A stretch of 64,000 nt of DNA from Tenrec ecaudatus. Lineage: Eukaryota > Chordata > Mammalia > Afrosoricida > Tenrecidae. How positions within the stretch are numbered: the stretch's first letter is position 1; the number at the start of each line of letters is the position of its first letter. The position numbers and the translations under genes were made by a program. Location: NCBI RefSeq assembly GCF_050624435.1, contig NC_134541.1, positions 105,210,805-105,274,804 on the forward strand, given 5' to 3'. Under the pieces are notes generated by a model that searched no databases, was not told the origin of the DNA, and saw nothing but the letters and a program-made list of their open reading frames with translations. Positions 10,922-21,314 of this stretch are shown piece by piece.

Positions 10922-11112
10922 CACTCTCACGGCCGTGGAGGCAATGCTGACTCACAGTGACCCTATAGGGCAGGGCAGAATTACCCCTGTGGGCTTCCAA
11001 GACTACTACTCTTTATGGGAGTAAATAGTCTCATCTTTCTCCTACAGAGCGGCTGGTGGTTTTGAACTGACGGCCTTGTGGTTAGGCGCCCAAGGTATAA
11101 CCAATGCACCCG
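10922..11112 (-). mobile_element. AfroSINE inserted in L1
   Basis: Complete antisense copy: GCAATGCTGACTCACAGTGACC, TATAGGGCAGGGCAG, TTTATGGGAGTAAATAGTC, GAGCGGCTGGTGGTTTTGAAC and GCACCC at its 5' end. It interrupts the L1, so it is younger than that L1. Confidence 0.88.
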
Positions 11113-11282
11113 ATGGAATGTTATTCAGAGAACTGAAATCCTGATGTATGGTACAGAAGGGTGAATATTCTGCTCACCGAGCACCAGAGAAAGAAGTCAG
11201 TTACAAATGGGGGCCGTGCTGAATGATCCCACGTGCTTCACATATGGGGAACAGGTAAATATTTATGGACCAGAGTTTGTTA

Positions 11283-11465
11283 ACGGGCCTCCTGGCGGCA
11301 CATTTGTTACCCACTGAGCTGCTCACCTCAAGTTCAGCAGTTCAAAACCACCAGTCGCTCAGTGGGAGAAAGACTAGTTACAGTCTCAGAAACTCTGTGG
11401 GGCAGTTCTCCCCTGTCCTGTGGGGTCGCTGTGAGTCTGGATGGACTACATGCAGCGGGAAAGAC
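11283..11465 (+). mobile_element. AfroSINE inserted in L1
   Basis: Head CCTCCTGGCGGCACATTTG, B box GTTCAGCAGTTCAAAACCACC, GGGGCAGTTCTCCCCTGTCC and tail GGTCGCTGTGAGTCTGG. The second insertion into the same L1, in the opposite orientation to the first. Confidence 0.88.
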
Positions 11466-11660
11466 AGGAAACAGAGGGAAGGGAAGGCAGAGTTAAGGCT
11501 GAGGGGCCGTCCTTACTGCTGCTCATGGTGGGGAACATTGATAAAAGGATTCCGCAGTAGTTTCACAGCTAGAGGGATACAATCAACGACACTAGATGCG
11601 CATTTTAAATTGGTTGAATTGGCAATTTATTTGAATCGGTCACGTGACTACTTAGTGCAA

Positions 11661-11974
11661 TAAAAAAGGGACAGAATTCTAGGAACCAGAGTGTAGACTC
11701 TCCACACCCCAACAGACAAGCACCCTTGCCCCGCTTCCCTCCTCATGAATTATACACAAAACACTATTCTGCCCCAAATGAAACTTCTGTAGTAATAGTA
11801 ACATTAATAAGATAAATAAATTATATGTCTTTCTCGGTCCCTGTCAACCACAGTACAGGGATCTGATACTAAGCACTCTTCTAGGTTGCAGAAAATTAAT
11901 TTTTCAATATATTATATGTCTAGAAACTTTAAATTGAATGAAAAAAGTGTTTTTCATCATGCTCCCTACCAAGG
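11661..11974. other. AT-rich interval, nothing recognised
   Basis: AT-rich sequence with AACATTAATAAGATAAATAAATT and AATTAATTTTTCAATATATT. It may be unassigned old repeat or a regulatory island, and I cannot choose. No coding potential is visible. Confidence 0.35.
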
Positions 11975-12175
11975 CAGAAGTTCATGGTGGTCTAGTGGTT
12001 ACACACGGGGCTGGTAACTATAAGGTTAGCAGTTTGAAACCACCAGCCACTCTGCAGGAGAAAGATGAGACTTTCGACTCCCGTCAAGAGTGGCAGTCTC
12101 AGAAATCCAGGGGGCTGTTCTGCCCTTACATGTCGGGTCGCTAGGAGTCAGAGTTGACTCGATAGCAGTGAGTTC
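11975..12175 (+). mobile_element. AfroSINE, full length
   Basis: Head GTGGTCTAGTGGTTACACACG, B box AGGTTAGCAGTTTGAAACCACC, body GGAGAAAGATGAGACTTTC, and an intact tail GAGTCAGAGTTGACTCGATAGC ending AGTGAGTT. Confidence 0.9.
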
Positions 12176-12369
12176 ATACCTATAAATTACACACTCAAAT
12201 GACTTTGGCAGCCAAGAGATAACTTCAGACAGTCAAGATGATGCCAGGAAAACAAAGGAATTAAATGGTTTGTTTTCTGAAATGAAGGAAGCGATGGATA
12301 CTAGAAATTCATTAGAATCACAAGGGGAATTTTTTTCATATAAATTATCTTGTTAAAAATGGCCACTTC

Positions 12370-12852
12370 CCTGCCCCTGCCCCCCACCACTATCATGATC
12401 CGAATGCTACCTTACAAATCTGGCTAGACCACAGGATGGACACTGGTACAGAAAGAAACTGGAAACACAGGGAATCCAGGGCAGATGATCACTTCAGAAC
12501 CAGTGGTGAGAGTGGAGATACTAGAAGGGTAGAGGGAGGGTGGGTTGGAAAGGGGGAACTGATTACAAGGATCTATATATAATCTCCTCCCTATGGGACG
12601 GACAATAGAAAAGTGGGTGAAGGGAGATGTTCGACAGGGAAAAATATGACAAAATAATAATTTATAAATTATCAAGGGTTCATGAGGGAGGTGGAGCGGA
12701 GAAAATGAGGAGCTGATGCCAGGGGCTTAAGTGGAGAACAAATGTTTTAAAATGATGAGGGCAATGAATGTACAAATGTGCAAATACACAATTGATATAT
12801 GTATGGATTGTGATAAGAATTGTATGAATCCCTAATAAAATGAATTTTTTTA
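12370..12852 (+). mobile_element. L1 3' UTR insertion with target-site duplication
   Basis: 5'-truncated L1 3' end, similar to the copy at 47640-48080 and to the complement of 17656-18000: ACAGGGAATCCAGGGCAGATG, GGGAGATGTTCGACAGGG, TTATAAATTATCAAGGGTTC and GGATTGTGATAAGAATTG..AATAAAATGAATTTTTT. Direct repeats at 12355-12369 and 12853-12867 (AAAAATGGCCACTTC / AAAAATGGCCATTTC) differ at one base and mark a target-primed insertion. Confidence 0.88.
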
Positions 12853-12914
12853 AAAAATGGCCATTTCAGGACCTGACCCAAAGGTTCTGATTTGGGATGT
12901 CTTCGACAAGGCTT

Positions 12915-13115
12915 GAAGGGGCCCAGGAGGTGTTGTGGTTATGCATTGGGCTGCTAACCACAGGGTCAGCAGTTTGAAATGACCAGCTGCTCCCCAGGAG
13001 AAAGAGGAGGCTCTTTACTGCCACGAAGAGTTACAATAACCGAAGCCCACAGGGGAAGTTCTACCCTGTCCTGCAGCGTGAACCAGCATCAGAACGGACT
13101 GGATGGCACGGCAAA
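12915..13115 (+). mobile_element. AfroSINE, full length
   Basis: Head GTTGTGGTTATGCATTGGGC, B box GGGTCAGCAGTTTGAAATG, body GGAGAAAGAGGAGGCTC, GTTCTACCCTGTCCTGC and tail CAGAACGGACTGGATGGCACG. Confidence 0.9.
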
Positions 13116-13960
13116 GGAGGAGACAGGGCTTGGGGGTCCAGAATTTCTTGTGCCTTCCAGGAGATTCTGACCAAGCTTGTCTCCTGGTCACAAGGAGTGA
13201 CGTAATGACCTCCAGACCTGAGAACTCCACTGTTGGCGTAGAGGTTTCCAGTGGGCTATGTCCATGACTAGCTCCCACTCCGCTGGTGGTGGATCTGGTG
13301 TGAGGCTGAGCACCTAGCTCTATACCACATCCAGTACCACCCCCCACCCAGGTATGTAGGCACACCCCAATTCTAGCCACTGAGCACATTCCCCTGCATT
13401 TGCATGAGAAGGGCAGTGTGAACCACCGCACTGATGCTAAGGATTTGGGACATCTAAGGATAAAGACCATTTCCCCCAGCTCAGGGTTTAGGCTCTGGGG
13501 GCAGACATCCTTGGCTGGAAGTCTCCTAGAGGTGTGACTGTGGATCACTCATCATCCCCACCAGCAGGCGAATGACAGGCGTGGCTTGGATTGTTTGCCC
13601 TTTATCAATCGCCCTTTGCAAGTCCACTCTGTGGGACCACCCCCCCCCTCAGAGAGGACGTCCTTTGCTCCAGCCTGTGGATCTGGGCTGGACCTGTCAC
13701 TTGTACTGGAAACAAGAAGTCAGGCACACCAAGTATCAAGCACACACCAAGAAGGGCCGGTGCGCATCCTTCTTGCTCAAACATGCTCCCTCTCCTCCCT
13801 CTGCTATGCGGGCTGCTTCATCATGAGATCCAGGAATGCTTGGAGCAGAAGGCACTATCCAAGGACGTCCCCTTCTACACCAGCCAATCCCTAGCTCACA
13901 GCCTAGCTGCAGACAAAGACCGGTTCAGAACAGCTACCGGTAGACTCAAAACTCACGCTC
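13116..13960. other. Unannotated interval, no gene seen
   Basis: Includes the 177-codon minus frame at 13015-13548, which begins inside the upstream SINE and shows no domain signature. The plus frames at 13572-13971 overlap each other in three phases without codon bias. I see no repeat match. Confidence 0.4.
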
Positions 13961-13961
13961 A

Positions 13962-14155
13962 CTGCCAGTAACTGGATTCCCACTCACAGCAGCTCTATAG
14001 GACAGGGGAGAACTGCCCCTGTGAGTTCCGGAGACGCTAACTCTCTATGGGAGTAGACCGCCTCATCCTTCTCCAGAGGAGGAGCTAGTGGTTTCCAACG
14101 GCTGACCATGAGATTAGCCACAGCAGCCCATGGCAATGTCCACTACACCCACTGT
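13962..14155 (-). mobile_element. AfroSINE, full length
   Basis: Antisense: TAACTGGATTCCCACTCACAGC, CTATAGGACAGGGGAG, CTGCCCCTGTGAG, TATGGGAGTAGACCGCCTC, then a diverged head ending CACTACACCCACTG. Confidence 0.85.
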
Positions 14156-14369
14156 GTGTGGGGATTAGTGACTGTAAATGCCCCCTCCTTTAAGGCACAA
14201 TGTCTGTGCCTCATGTCCTACACGGCAAGAGCTAGCCCATGTAGTCATGAGGTAGCGTTTCTTGTGTTGCCCTACCAGGGCTTCTAGAAAGCCCTATGGG
14301 ACTGTTCTTTCTACCCTGGCAGAGGAGGCCACTGCGAGTCAAAAATGGATATGACAGTACCTAACGATA

Positions 14370-14640
14370 GCAGCGGAAGACCTCCAACAATGGTCGCGAC
14401 CGGACATTGACAGGGAATTGTCAGAGGCTTAGGCTGGATGGGAAGAGGACATGGAACAAGGGATATCATCACTGACTTCCGATGGATCTTGACTGAAAGC
14501 AGAGAATGTCAGCAAGATGCTGATTTGTGTTTCAAGGCCACGCGAAGGCTGTGTGGATCATAGCAACCTACAGATTGCCTTGAGAAGAATGGGAATTCCC
14601 ACACACGTCATTGCTCCTGTACTGGGAACAAGAGGATTTG
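14370..14640 (+). mobile_element. RTE LINE, internal reverse-transcriptase fragment
   Basis: Includes AGGGATATCATCACTGAC, GATGGATCTTGACTGAAAGCAG, AAGGCTGTGTGGATCATAGC and GAAGAATGGGAATTCCCACAC. The third and fourth blocks translate as EGCVDHSNLQ and RRMGIP, matching the RTE/BovB palm region (consensus FDCVDHNKLW..L..MGIP). The fragment is frameshifted upstream and has lost the YxDD region. It is the only piece in the window from the central RT domain. Confidence 0.8.
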
Positions 14641-14869
14641 AACTCCGGTGGTCGGCGCCTCACATGATTTATCCTATGCAGTCTATCTTTCTCTTCCCTC
14701 TTTCTTGTCACTTTGGGGATCCTTTAAAGAAACCTCAGCATCACCTGAGGGTTCCTTTCATCCAACACCAAACATTGTTCCTAATAAGGCAGGCCCGCCC
14801 TTGCCAGATGTAAACGTCTACCCCGGAGCCAGTCAGCAGCAGCTTGTGTCCTGCGCATTGAGCTAATGG

Positions 14870-14990
14870 GACCCTGGCTTCTAGGGCTCAGGTTTTAATT
14901 AGCTCATAAGTCTGTCACTGGCTGGTGAAATATTTATTCCACAGGAATACACGTTAGTAATTTATGAATCGCAGTCATACAGTAGAAATG
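14870..14990. promoter_or_regulatory. Candidate conserved non-coding element (small)
   Basis: Short AT-rich unique block: GGTTTTAATTAGCTCATAAG, GTGAAATATTTATTCC and GTTAGTAATTTATGAATCGC. It has homeodomain-like cores and a retained CpG and lies between dense repeats. Inference only. Confidence 0.35.
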
Positions 14991-15282
14991 GGATGTGGGC
15001 TGGTTTTACATGCACCTCGGTTTTTTGGAGTTTGAATGGGCAAGGACGGCCGTCCACACCTGCAGTCTGTGTGCTCACGCCAGCTGCCTTTTCCCTGCAG
15101 GGGGTGGGGCTTGTCTGCTTGGGCTCTGACTTTGGTGGGTGTTAGGTTATTCCAATGCTAACACTGGGGTATGAAGGAAGTTTGTCTCCACAGAGACAAA
15201 GTCTGCCCTGTAGAGGAAATAACTTTCTATGCTTAATTTCACCATTCATGAACTATGGTTGTTCTTGGAAAACAAACATCCC

Positions 15283-15475
15283 AACCCACTGCCACTGAGT
15301 GGAGTCCAGCTTATAGCAACCCTTAAGGACAAAGTAAAACTAGTCCTGTGGGTTTCCGAGACTATAACTCTCTAGGAATGGGGAGCCTCATCATTCTCTG
15401 AGGAGCAGCTGGTAGTTTCAAACTGCTGACCTTGTGGTTAGCAACTCAAGTCGTCGCCACTACGCCACCAGACCA
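15283..15475 (-). mobile_element. AfroSINE, full length
   Basis: Antisense order intact: CCACTGAGTGGAGTCCAGC, GTCCTGTGGGTTTCCGAG, GAGGAGCAGCTGGTAG, ACCTTGTGGTTAGCAAC, CACTACGCCACCAG. Confidence 0.88.
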
Positions 15476-15478
15476 AAT

Positions 15479-15600
15479 GCCAAACTCACTGCCATCTAGT
15501 CCATTTCAACTCAGAGTGACCCTGTAGGATAGCACAGAACGGCCCCTGGGGGTTTCTGTGACTGTGACTCTTAACAGGATTGGAGGGCCCCTTCTTTCAA
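15479..15600 (-). mobile_element. AfroSINE, 5'-truncated, tandem to previous
   Basis: CAAACTCACTGCCATCTAGTCC and GTGACCCTGTAGGATAGCAC, then GTTTCTGTGACTGTGACTC. It stops before the tRNA-like head. It shares orientation with the copy four bases upstream. Confidence 0.85.
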
Positions 15601-15834
15601 GAAGGAAGGAGATCGTTGCAGAGAGAGAAGCATGCGATATAAAAGTATACAGTAGACTTCAAATTACGGGTATGGTATCCACATGGACATACTGTGTCCA
15701 CAACGACTGTAGCTAAGTACTGGGATACAGCACGCTCCTTTAAGAACACTGTGGGTGCCTGGAAGGGCGTGTCTACCAGCTGCCATCAGAGTGCCCTGGC
15801 TCAGGGCAGCCCCACGCGCATCAGAGTAGAATGT

Positions 15835-15900
15835 TCAAACGAGCTCAGGGGCTGGTTCTTGGCAAGAGATTGCCAGGCCTTTCTTCTGAGGCCCCCGTTC
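15835..15900 (-). mobile_element. Alternative-body AfroSINE fragment
   Basis: The complement of CAGAAGAAAGGCCTGGCAATC is visible at about 15868-15890. The flanks are too diverged to place. Confidence 0.5.
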
Positions 15901-16112
15901 TGCTGCTCCTCCTCCCTTTCCGATGCCTCTGGGTCTTTCTGGTTCTTCTCTCTGCTGTCCGGAGGTCTTCCCTTCGCAACTTGCTTCCAGAAGCTCCGTC
16001 ATCGGCACATTCTCTTACTTGCCCTTCATCTGACTGTGTCTTGTCTTATGATCCTTGCTGAAGATCTAGACATTCACGGGAGACAATATTCTGGAGAAGC
16101 TTCCTCCTCTGC

Positions 16113-16300
16113 ATAGGAGCCCTGGTGGCATAGTGGTTACGAGTTGGGCCGCGATCCACCAGTTCCCCAGTTTGAAACCACTAGGCGCTCTAAGGAGGCT
16201 TTCGACTCCCTTAAAGAGTTCCAGTCTCAGGAACCCACAGGGCAGTTCCCCCCTGTCCTGCAGGGTTGCCGGGAGTCAGAATGGACTCGGGGCCAGGAGC
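16113..16300 (+). mobile_element. AfroSINE, full length
   Basis: Very clear 5' end GGAGCCCTGGTGGCATAGTGG, followed by CCCAGTTTGAAACCACTAGG, GGCTTTCGACTCCCTTAAAG, and tail GAGTCAGAATGGACTCGGGG. A few bases of the GGAGAAAGATG block are deleted. Confidence 0.9.
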
Positions 16301-16420
16301 TTGTCTCTTTTCTCTTCCATCAGTGCTTTCAATCCACCGTGTCCAACCTCCCTGCCCGTTCAGCCCCTGAATAAAGTCAGTTATTCACATTGCTGCCTCA
16401 ACTCCAGAATTTGTCTTACC

Positions 16421-16630
16421 CTGATTGCCCTGGCGACTTAGTGGTTATGCAATGGGGTGTTGATTGCAAGGTTAGCAGTTTCGAACCACCAGCTGCTCCA
16501 CTGGAGAAAGATGGGGCTTTCTACTCCCATAGTGAGCTTTCATCTTGGAAACTCACAGGGCAGTTCTACACGGTCCCCTCTGGGGGTCACTATGAGTCCT
16601 TGTCCACTCAATGGCAATGAGTTTTTAGAA
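16421..16630 (+). mobile_element. AfroSINE, full length
   Basis: Head GCCCTGGCGACTTAGTGGTT, B box AGGTTAGCAGTTTCGAACC, body GGAGAAAGATGGGGCTTTC, tail GGTCACTATGAGTCC..CAATGGCAATGAGTTT. Confidence 0.9.
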
Positions 16631-17279
16631 TTTTGATTTCTTTGTCTTTAGATATCAAGCTGGTGATGGCATGTCTGGAAAGGGACTTCCTTGGGTTAAC
16701 CCTTTTGGGGGTTGGCTAGTCTACATGAATCTGTAGGTTCAGATATTTTGCAAAACATGCAGTTTCTACTCTCCATTTCTTCTGAATCACAAACTGTGGC
16801 CTCACTCCCTATGGGAATGCAGATGACGCATACAAGTGGCAGAACTTTGACTTTCCATGGGTTTGTGTTTTAAGCTTTGTTATGCAAATGTACTCATTTG
16901 CATTGATCTGTCTTAAGGTGCCAGGAATCCCTTCCTTCCTCACCATTCTGCACCCCAGGTGTCCAGCGAGGCTTTTCCCGTGATCCCTTGCTAGTGTCTT
17001 TCTTTCCATCTCCCTCATCCCTTCTCTCTCCTTCTCTCCTTCCTCTCTGCTTCCATCTTGCTCTCAGTGCAAGGCATTCGTCTGTTGCTTTCTCTCTCCC
17101 ACATCTCCTTCTGTGGGGAGGGTTATGAACACGGTCCAGTCATCTCGCCATGACTGGCCCTCACCTGGCAGCTGTTCAAAGCTGCTTTCACACCCTCGTC
17201 TGCTCCTTTCGACAATCGGTCCTTTGGGTGCCCGCATCGCCCCATCTATTGATTGGCTTTGCCCATAACAGTTGAGGTT
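16631..17279. other. Unannotated interval with CT-rich patch
   Basis: Unique-looking sequence. 17010-17110 is pyrimidine-rich. I see no gene or transposon. Confidence 0.4.
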
Positions 17280-17510
17280 TGTCCTCTATTTCACATGCTG
17301 GAGTTTTCTCGATTCTAATCCGGATCGTATTGCATTTTAATGGGGAGCGATGGCAAGACCTTGATGAAATCCCAAGAAGAATGTTTAAGGGTTCTTATCT
17401 ATTCCTTTGTTATTAAACCTTAATTAATGAATTAATGGCAGGAAAGCCCAGCCAGCGGAAACACGTTCTGATCTGGTTGGGTGGTTTTGGGTTCCGATAG
17501 CGTTTTAATC
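17280..17510. promoter_or_regulatory. Candidate conserved non-coding element
   Basis: Repeat-free and AT-rich with CpGs kept: CTCGATTCTAATCCGGATCG, GCATTTTAATGGGGAGCG, and a dense homeodomain-like cluster, TAATTAATGAATTAAT, at 17421-17436. It abuts a SINE and an L1, yet the block itself carries no insertion. Confidence 0.45.
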
Positions 17511-17559
17511 ATGGAGACCTTGGCAGTATTCCTCGGACATGTTGGGCATGCTGTGTGCT

Positions 17560-17655
17560 GCGCAGTCTCTCACTGACATCAACCCGATTCCAACTCACAG
17601 AGACCCCACAGGGCAGGGTCCAACTGCTTCTGTGGCTTCCGGGGACTGTACTTTT
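17560..17655 (-). mobile_element. AfroSINE 3' half
   Basis: CATCAACCCGATTCCAACTCAC, GACCCCACAGGGCAGGG and GGCTTCCGGGGACTGTAC. It is cut off where the antisense L1 starts, so the L1 may have inserted into it. Confidence 0.75.
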
Positions 17656-19125
17656 TGTTTGTTTGTATTTAAAGATCAATTTATTGGGGGCTCTTACAGC
17701 TCTTATCACAATCCATACATCAATTGTATCGAGCATATTTGTACATATGTTGCCATCATCATTTTCTAAACATTGACTTTCTATTACAGCCCTTGATATC
17801 AGCTGCTCCTTTTCCCCTTCTCCCCCCACCCAATCACTCTCGTGAACCCTGATAAATTACTAGTATCTTCATATCTTACACCGACCGCTGTCTCCTGTCA
17901 CCCATTTTGTGTTGTTCGTCCCCCTGGGCTGGGGATGGTATGCGTCCATCATTGTGATCAGTTCCCCCTTCCTCCCCACCTCCCCTTCTCCTATTGCCAC
18001 TCCCATTTCTGTCCCTGAGGGGTTTATCTGACCTGGATTCCATGTGTCCTGGGCTCCTATCTGTAGCAGTGGACATACTCCAGTCTAGCCATACTGAAAG
18101 GCAGGACTGGGGTCAATATAGTAGGCAGGGGGTGAAGAAGTCTCAAAGAACCAGATTAATATTGTGTGCTTCATCGGTGCTTTACTGCGCCCTGGTTGAT
18201 GCACCCCTTCCTTGTGACCCTTCTGTAAGGGGAATGTCTAATTGTGTACCGATGGGTTTGGGGAGTCTTTGCTCCAAACCCCCTCATTTTCAACAATATG
18301 TGTTTTGTTTGTTTGTTTGTTTTAGGTCTTCTGATGCCTGTTAAATGATCCCGGCTTTTTGACTTTCTGCTAGATGGCCGCTTGGTTAACTTCAAGTCTT
18401 TAAGACCCCAGATGCTATCTCTTTTGATAGCCAGGCACCATCAGCTTCCTTCACCACATTTGTTTATGCCCCTGCTTTGTGCTGAAGGTTTAAAAACAAA
18501 GTAATAAACGAAGAGATCTTCAGTGGGTGAGCATCACAGAGGACCAGGTTGTTAGAACAAAGTGCTCTTGCATTAAGGGAGGGTATGGGCAGAGGCCCGA
18601 AGTCCATCCACTATCTCAGTGTATTGCCATGGAAAAATATGCACATATGCCAATCCCTCTATTTTTATGAATTAATGTGTTTATATATGTCCACATCTAT
18701 GCTTATACCTCTACCCATAGCTTTGCTTCCTAGACCTTTCCTCTGTTTCCTTTCACCTTCCTCCTTTCCCACCCTCACACTCACCCTTCTTCTGCCTCTT
18801 AGTAATTCCTCTCAGCTAGATTGCTGTTGCTCCCACATCACCAGCATCTCTACGTCCTCCCTGTTATTGATTTCAATCCCCTAGTTGCTCCCCTGTCTGT
18901 GGCACTGTCTGCTTACTGCTCCCTTCCCCAGCCTCCTCCTCTTCCTAAGTCCCTCCCTCAGGAAGTGTGGGTCCTGTTGCTTTCTCCTCGGGCTTGCTGC
19001 CCATGCCTATCTTATATAGGTAGGCAAAACAACAATAATGGAGACAAAACCAAAAGAAAACAAAAGATTAAGTAAGAAGAGGAAAAAACCCCATAAAATG
19101 AAAAAGCAAACATAATTCCAGGTCT
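17656..19125 (-). mobile_element. L1 3' UTR, long antisense copy
   Basis: Begins at its 3' end with TTTGTTTGTTTGTATTTAAAG (complement of an A-rich tail), then CAATTTATTGGGGGCTCTTAC and TGATATCAGCTGCTCC, the complement of the L1 ends at 12370 and 47640. It continues through GCTAGATGGCCGCTTGGTTAAC, GTCTTTAAGACCCCAGATGC and GATAGCCAGGCACCATCAGC, which belong to the Afrotherian L1 3' UTR. At about 1.45 kb it is the largest transposon piece here, and no ORF2 is included. Confidence 0.82.
18303..18323. repeat. (TTTG)n microsatellite
   Basis: Five GTTT units inside the antisense L1 3' UTR. Confidence 0.85.
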
Positions 19126-19139
19126 GTCTGCTGACTTTT

Positions 19140-19255
19140 GTGACTAAATTTCTACAGGAGTTGCATCCTCACCTTCCTCCCAAGAAGTGGCTGCTGGTTT
19201 CAAACTACTGACCCCACAGTTAGCACCCACTCGTGCTGTGTGTGCGCTCCCCGGC
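19140..19255 (-). mobile_element. AfroSINE 5' part
   Basis: CTTCCTCCCAAGAAGTGGCTG, GGTTTCAAACTACTGACC and CAGTTAGCACCC are the complements of the body start and B box. The tail is missing. Confidence 0.75.
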
Positions 19256-19351
19256 TGACCAGGTGAGTGGTAGTGGACCTCCTAGATCAGGTGTCAACGT
19301 TTTTATCTCCCACTGAAATTGGACGCATGCATGTGCATGTTGGGAAGGTGC

Positions 19352-19545
19352 CTGGGAACCCTGGTGGGGCAGTGGGCTACAATTTGGTGTTCACTTCGAG
19401 GTTAGCGGTTCAAAAGCACCAGCTGCTAGAGAAATAGGAGGTTTTCTATGCCCATCAAGGTTCATGGTCTGGGAAACCCAAGGGGCAGTTCTTGATCCCA
19501 CAGGGTCACTCTGAGTCAACTCCACAACCCTGAGGTGGAGGTGCT
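19352..19545 (+). mobile_element. AfroSINE, near full length
   Basis: Head GGGAACCCTGGTGGGGCAG, B box GAGGTTAGCGGTTCAAAAGC, GGAGGTTTTCTATGCCC, GGGGCAGTTCTTGATCCC and GGTCACTCTGAGTCAAC. The terminal tail is degraded, with CTGAGGTGGAGG in place of the tail consensus. Confidence 0.85.
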
Positions 19546-19899
19546 TTGTTTTTTCAATATCCTCCAAGTTTCCACCTCTTATTTGTTTGTCTGATGCCAT
19601 CGTGTTAATTCCGACTGAATCCCGCAGGACCCTGCTTCGTTGACATTTCTATTTTGAAGAGGATCTGTTCTGCAGGCTCGTGCCACACAGAATCATGCCC
19701 CCACTTCCAAACTCACAGGAAAAGGCTTCCAGGGTTGTTAACACATTGCCCGTGATTCAAAAGCACACCTCAACTCTCTGGAAGAAAAAAAGAAACCACA
19801 ATGCACCCCGTCTATAAACAGGATCACCTTTTCCTTTCGTCTTCAGTACATATTTCACATGTGTCTTCAAAAGGGCTGAACATGAGCTGGGCTCTGACC

Positions 19900-20325
19900 G
19901 CTTTGTCCAGCCATCACCGCCCCTCTGTCCTGTTCAGTTCCACACTCTGCTGCCCTTCTATCCGCCACATGAACCACATGATCTCCTTTGCGGCTCTGCA
20001 GATGCATTATGTAGCTTAGCTGCTCCTGGGTACTTTTACTAAACGTTTGGCAAGCTGTCCCCTCCTCTGCCTTCAATTATCGAAGTCCCTCTTGGCACAC
20101 CGCGACATCAGCCTTGACACTCTGCCGGACTCCTCTCGGCTCTCTGTGCACTCAGCCTCCCAGACTCCCTCTGCAGGAACACACTGCGCACAATATTGTA
20201 ATCACCTCTCTGCTGGTCTTGCCATGAAGACCTGGTCTAGGTCCCGCGGGCAGTTGCAGCCCACTGCTTAGTACAGTGCCTGGCACAGAGGAAACCTGGG
20301 CAACCATCACTCAAATGCATGCTGG
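19900..20325 (+). mobile_element. L2 LINE 3' end
   Basis: Ends with GTACAGTGCCTGGCACAGAGG, a hallmark of the L2 3' UTR, preceded by a CTCTGCTGGTCTTGCC-type region and pyrimidine-rich segments in the expected order. Diverged, so 5' boundary is uncertain. Confidence 0.7.
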
Positions 20326-20567
20326 GCATCTCCAGGATCTGCCCTGAATCCTTTTACCTTAAAAGCAAATAGAGTGCTGCTAAATGAATCAGCTAGTGAG
20401 GACCGGAGCACTGGCATTCCACCAAGTCACATGCATTGCATTTTCCCAATTCCCACAGCCCTTGGCCGGTGCCGTGACCTCCCCAACCCCAAGCTCTTCC
20501 GTTCTTTCTCCAAAGTTTGCTTTGTGAGCACCAATGGACTCCATTGGATGGAAATGTACAGCAGGCT

Positions 20568-20780
20568 TCCAAACCAAACTCATGGCCATCTGGTCCATGC
20601 TGACTCATAGCAACCCTGTAGGAAATGGTGGAAACTGTCCCTGTGAGTTTCTAAGGCTGCAGTTATTTACACGAGTAGAAAGCCCCCATATTTTTCCCAC
20701 AGAGAAGTCTGGTGGTTTTGAACTGCTGACCTTGGGGTGAACAGCCCAATTTTGTAACTACTGCACCTCCAGGGCTCACT
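20568..20780 (-). mobile_element. AfroSINE, full length
   Basis: AAACCAAACTCATGGCCATC, CATGCTGACTCATAGCAACCC, GTTTCTAAGGCTGCAG, GTGGTTTTGAACTGCTGACC and GTAACTACTGCACCTCCAGG, giving a complete antisense unit including the TTGGTTTGG-type tail. Confidence 0.9.
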
Positions 20781-21314
20781 AGGGAAGGGAACAGCAATAC
20801 TTATAAGTTAGGTTAAGATGGGGAGGAAAAGATGAGTAGAGTTGTTGGAGCATGTAACTACAATTATGCTAAACCTGCTGGGCACCAGGATCATGCAATA
20901 AAACACGTTGGTTCCTAGTGACCTGTCCCTAGGTCTAATGCACAGTGACCCCATGCGTGGCTGGGTCCAACTGTGGGCACCCCGCGGTGCTTCTGTGGCT
21001 CTGAGCTTCAAGAACTCCATCATTCAGGTCTTTCTCTCTAGCTGCTATTCATTTAGACCTAACACGGCTATTGAACAGACCCCCAAACTGGACCTCTGAT
21101 TTGGACACACAGAAGGAAATTGCAGAGACCCTCGCCATGTCTTCATCTCCTCGCCTGAGAAAGAGCTGCGGACAGTGGACTCAAATGTGCCAAAGAACAG
21201 GAAGCGGGCACGAGATTGGGCAGGATCTCCTTTTGTTCAATAGCAAGAGCCACGTTCAAAAGCAAGCAGACAAGCAACAAACCAGAAACCACACAAGGTG
21301 GAGGGCCTGAGGGC
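20781..21314. other. Unannotated interval
   Basis: No gene seen. 20905-21010 contains CACAGTGACCCCATGCGTGGC, possibly an eroded antisense SINE or RTE tail, too weak to call. Confidence 0.35.

Larger units (their letters stand above)
10840..11660 (+). mobile_element. Old L1 3' end, split by two AfroSINEs
   Basis: Three collinear pieces: 10845-10915 (ATCCATCAGCAGATGAATGG), 11113-11280 (GGAATGTTATTCAGAG, then CTTCACATATGGGGAAC) and 11500-11650 (ACACTAGATGCGCATTTTAA..GTGCAATAAAAAAGG). Together they follow the standard eutherian L1 3' end from the late ORF2/UTR region to the poly-A signal. The two gaps are occupied by the SINEs at 10922 and 11283. Confidence 0.75.

Noticed and set aside
16113..16185. 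Possible tRNA genes in A/B-box-like sequences throughout
   Set aside because: All lie at AfroSINE 5' ends with the same body downstream; none folds as an intact tRNA by inspection.
20905..21010. Antisense SINE or RTE tail
   Set aside because: Only CACAGTGACCCCATGCG matches convincingly; the rest could not be aligned by eye.
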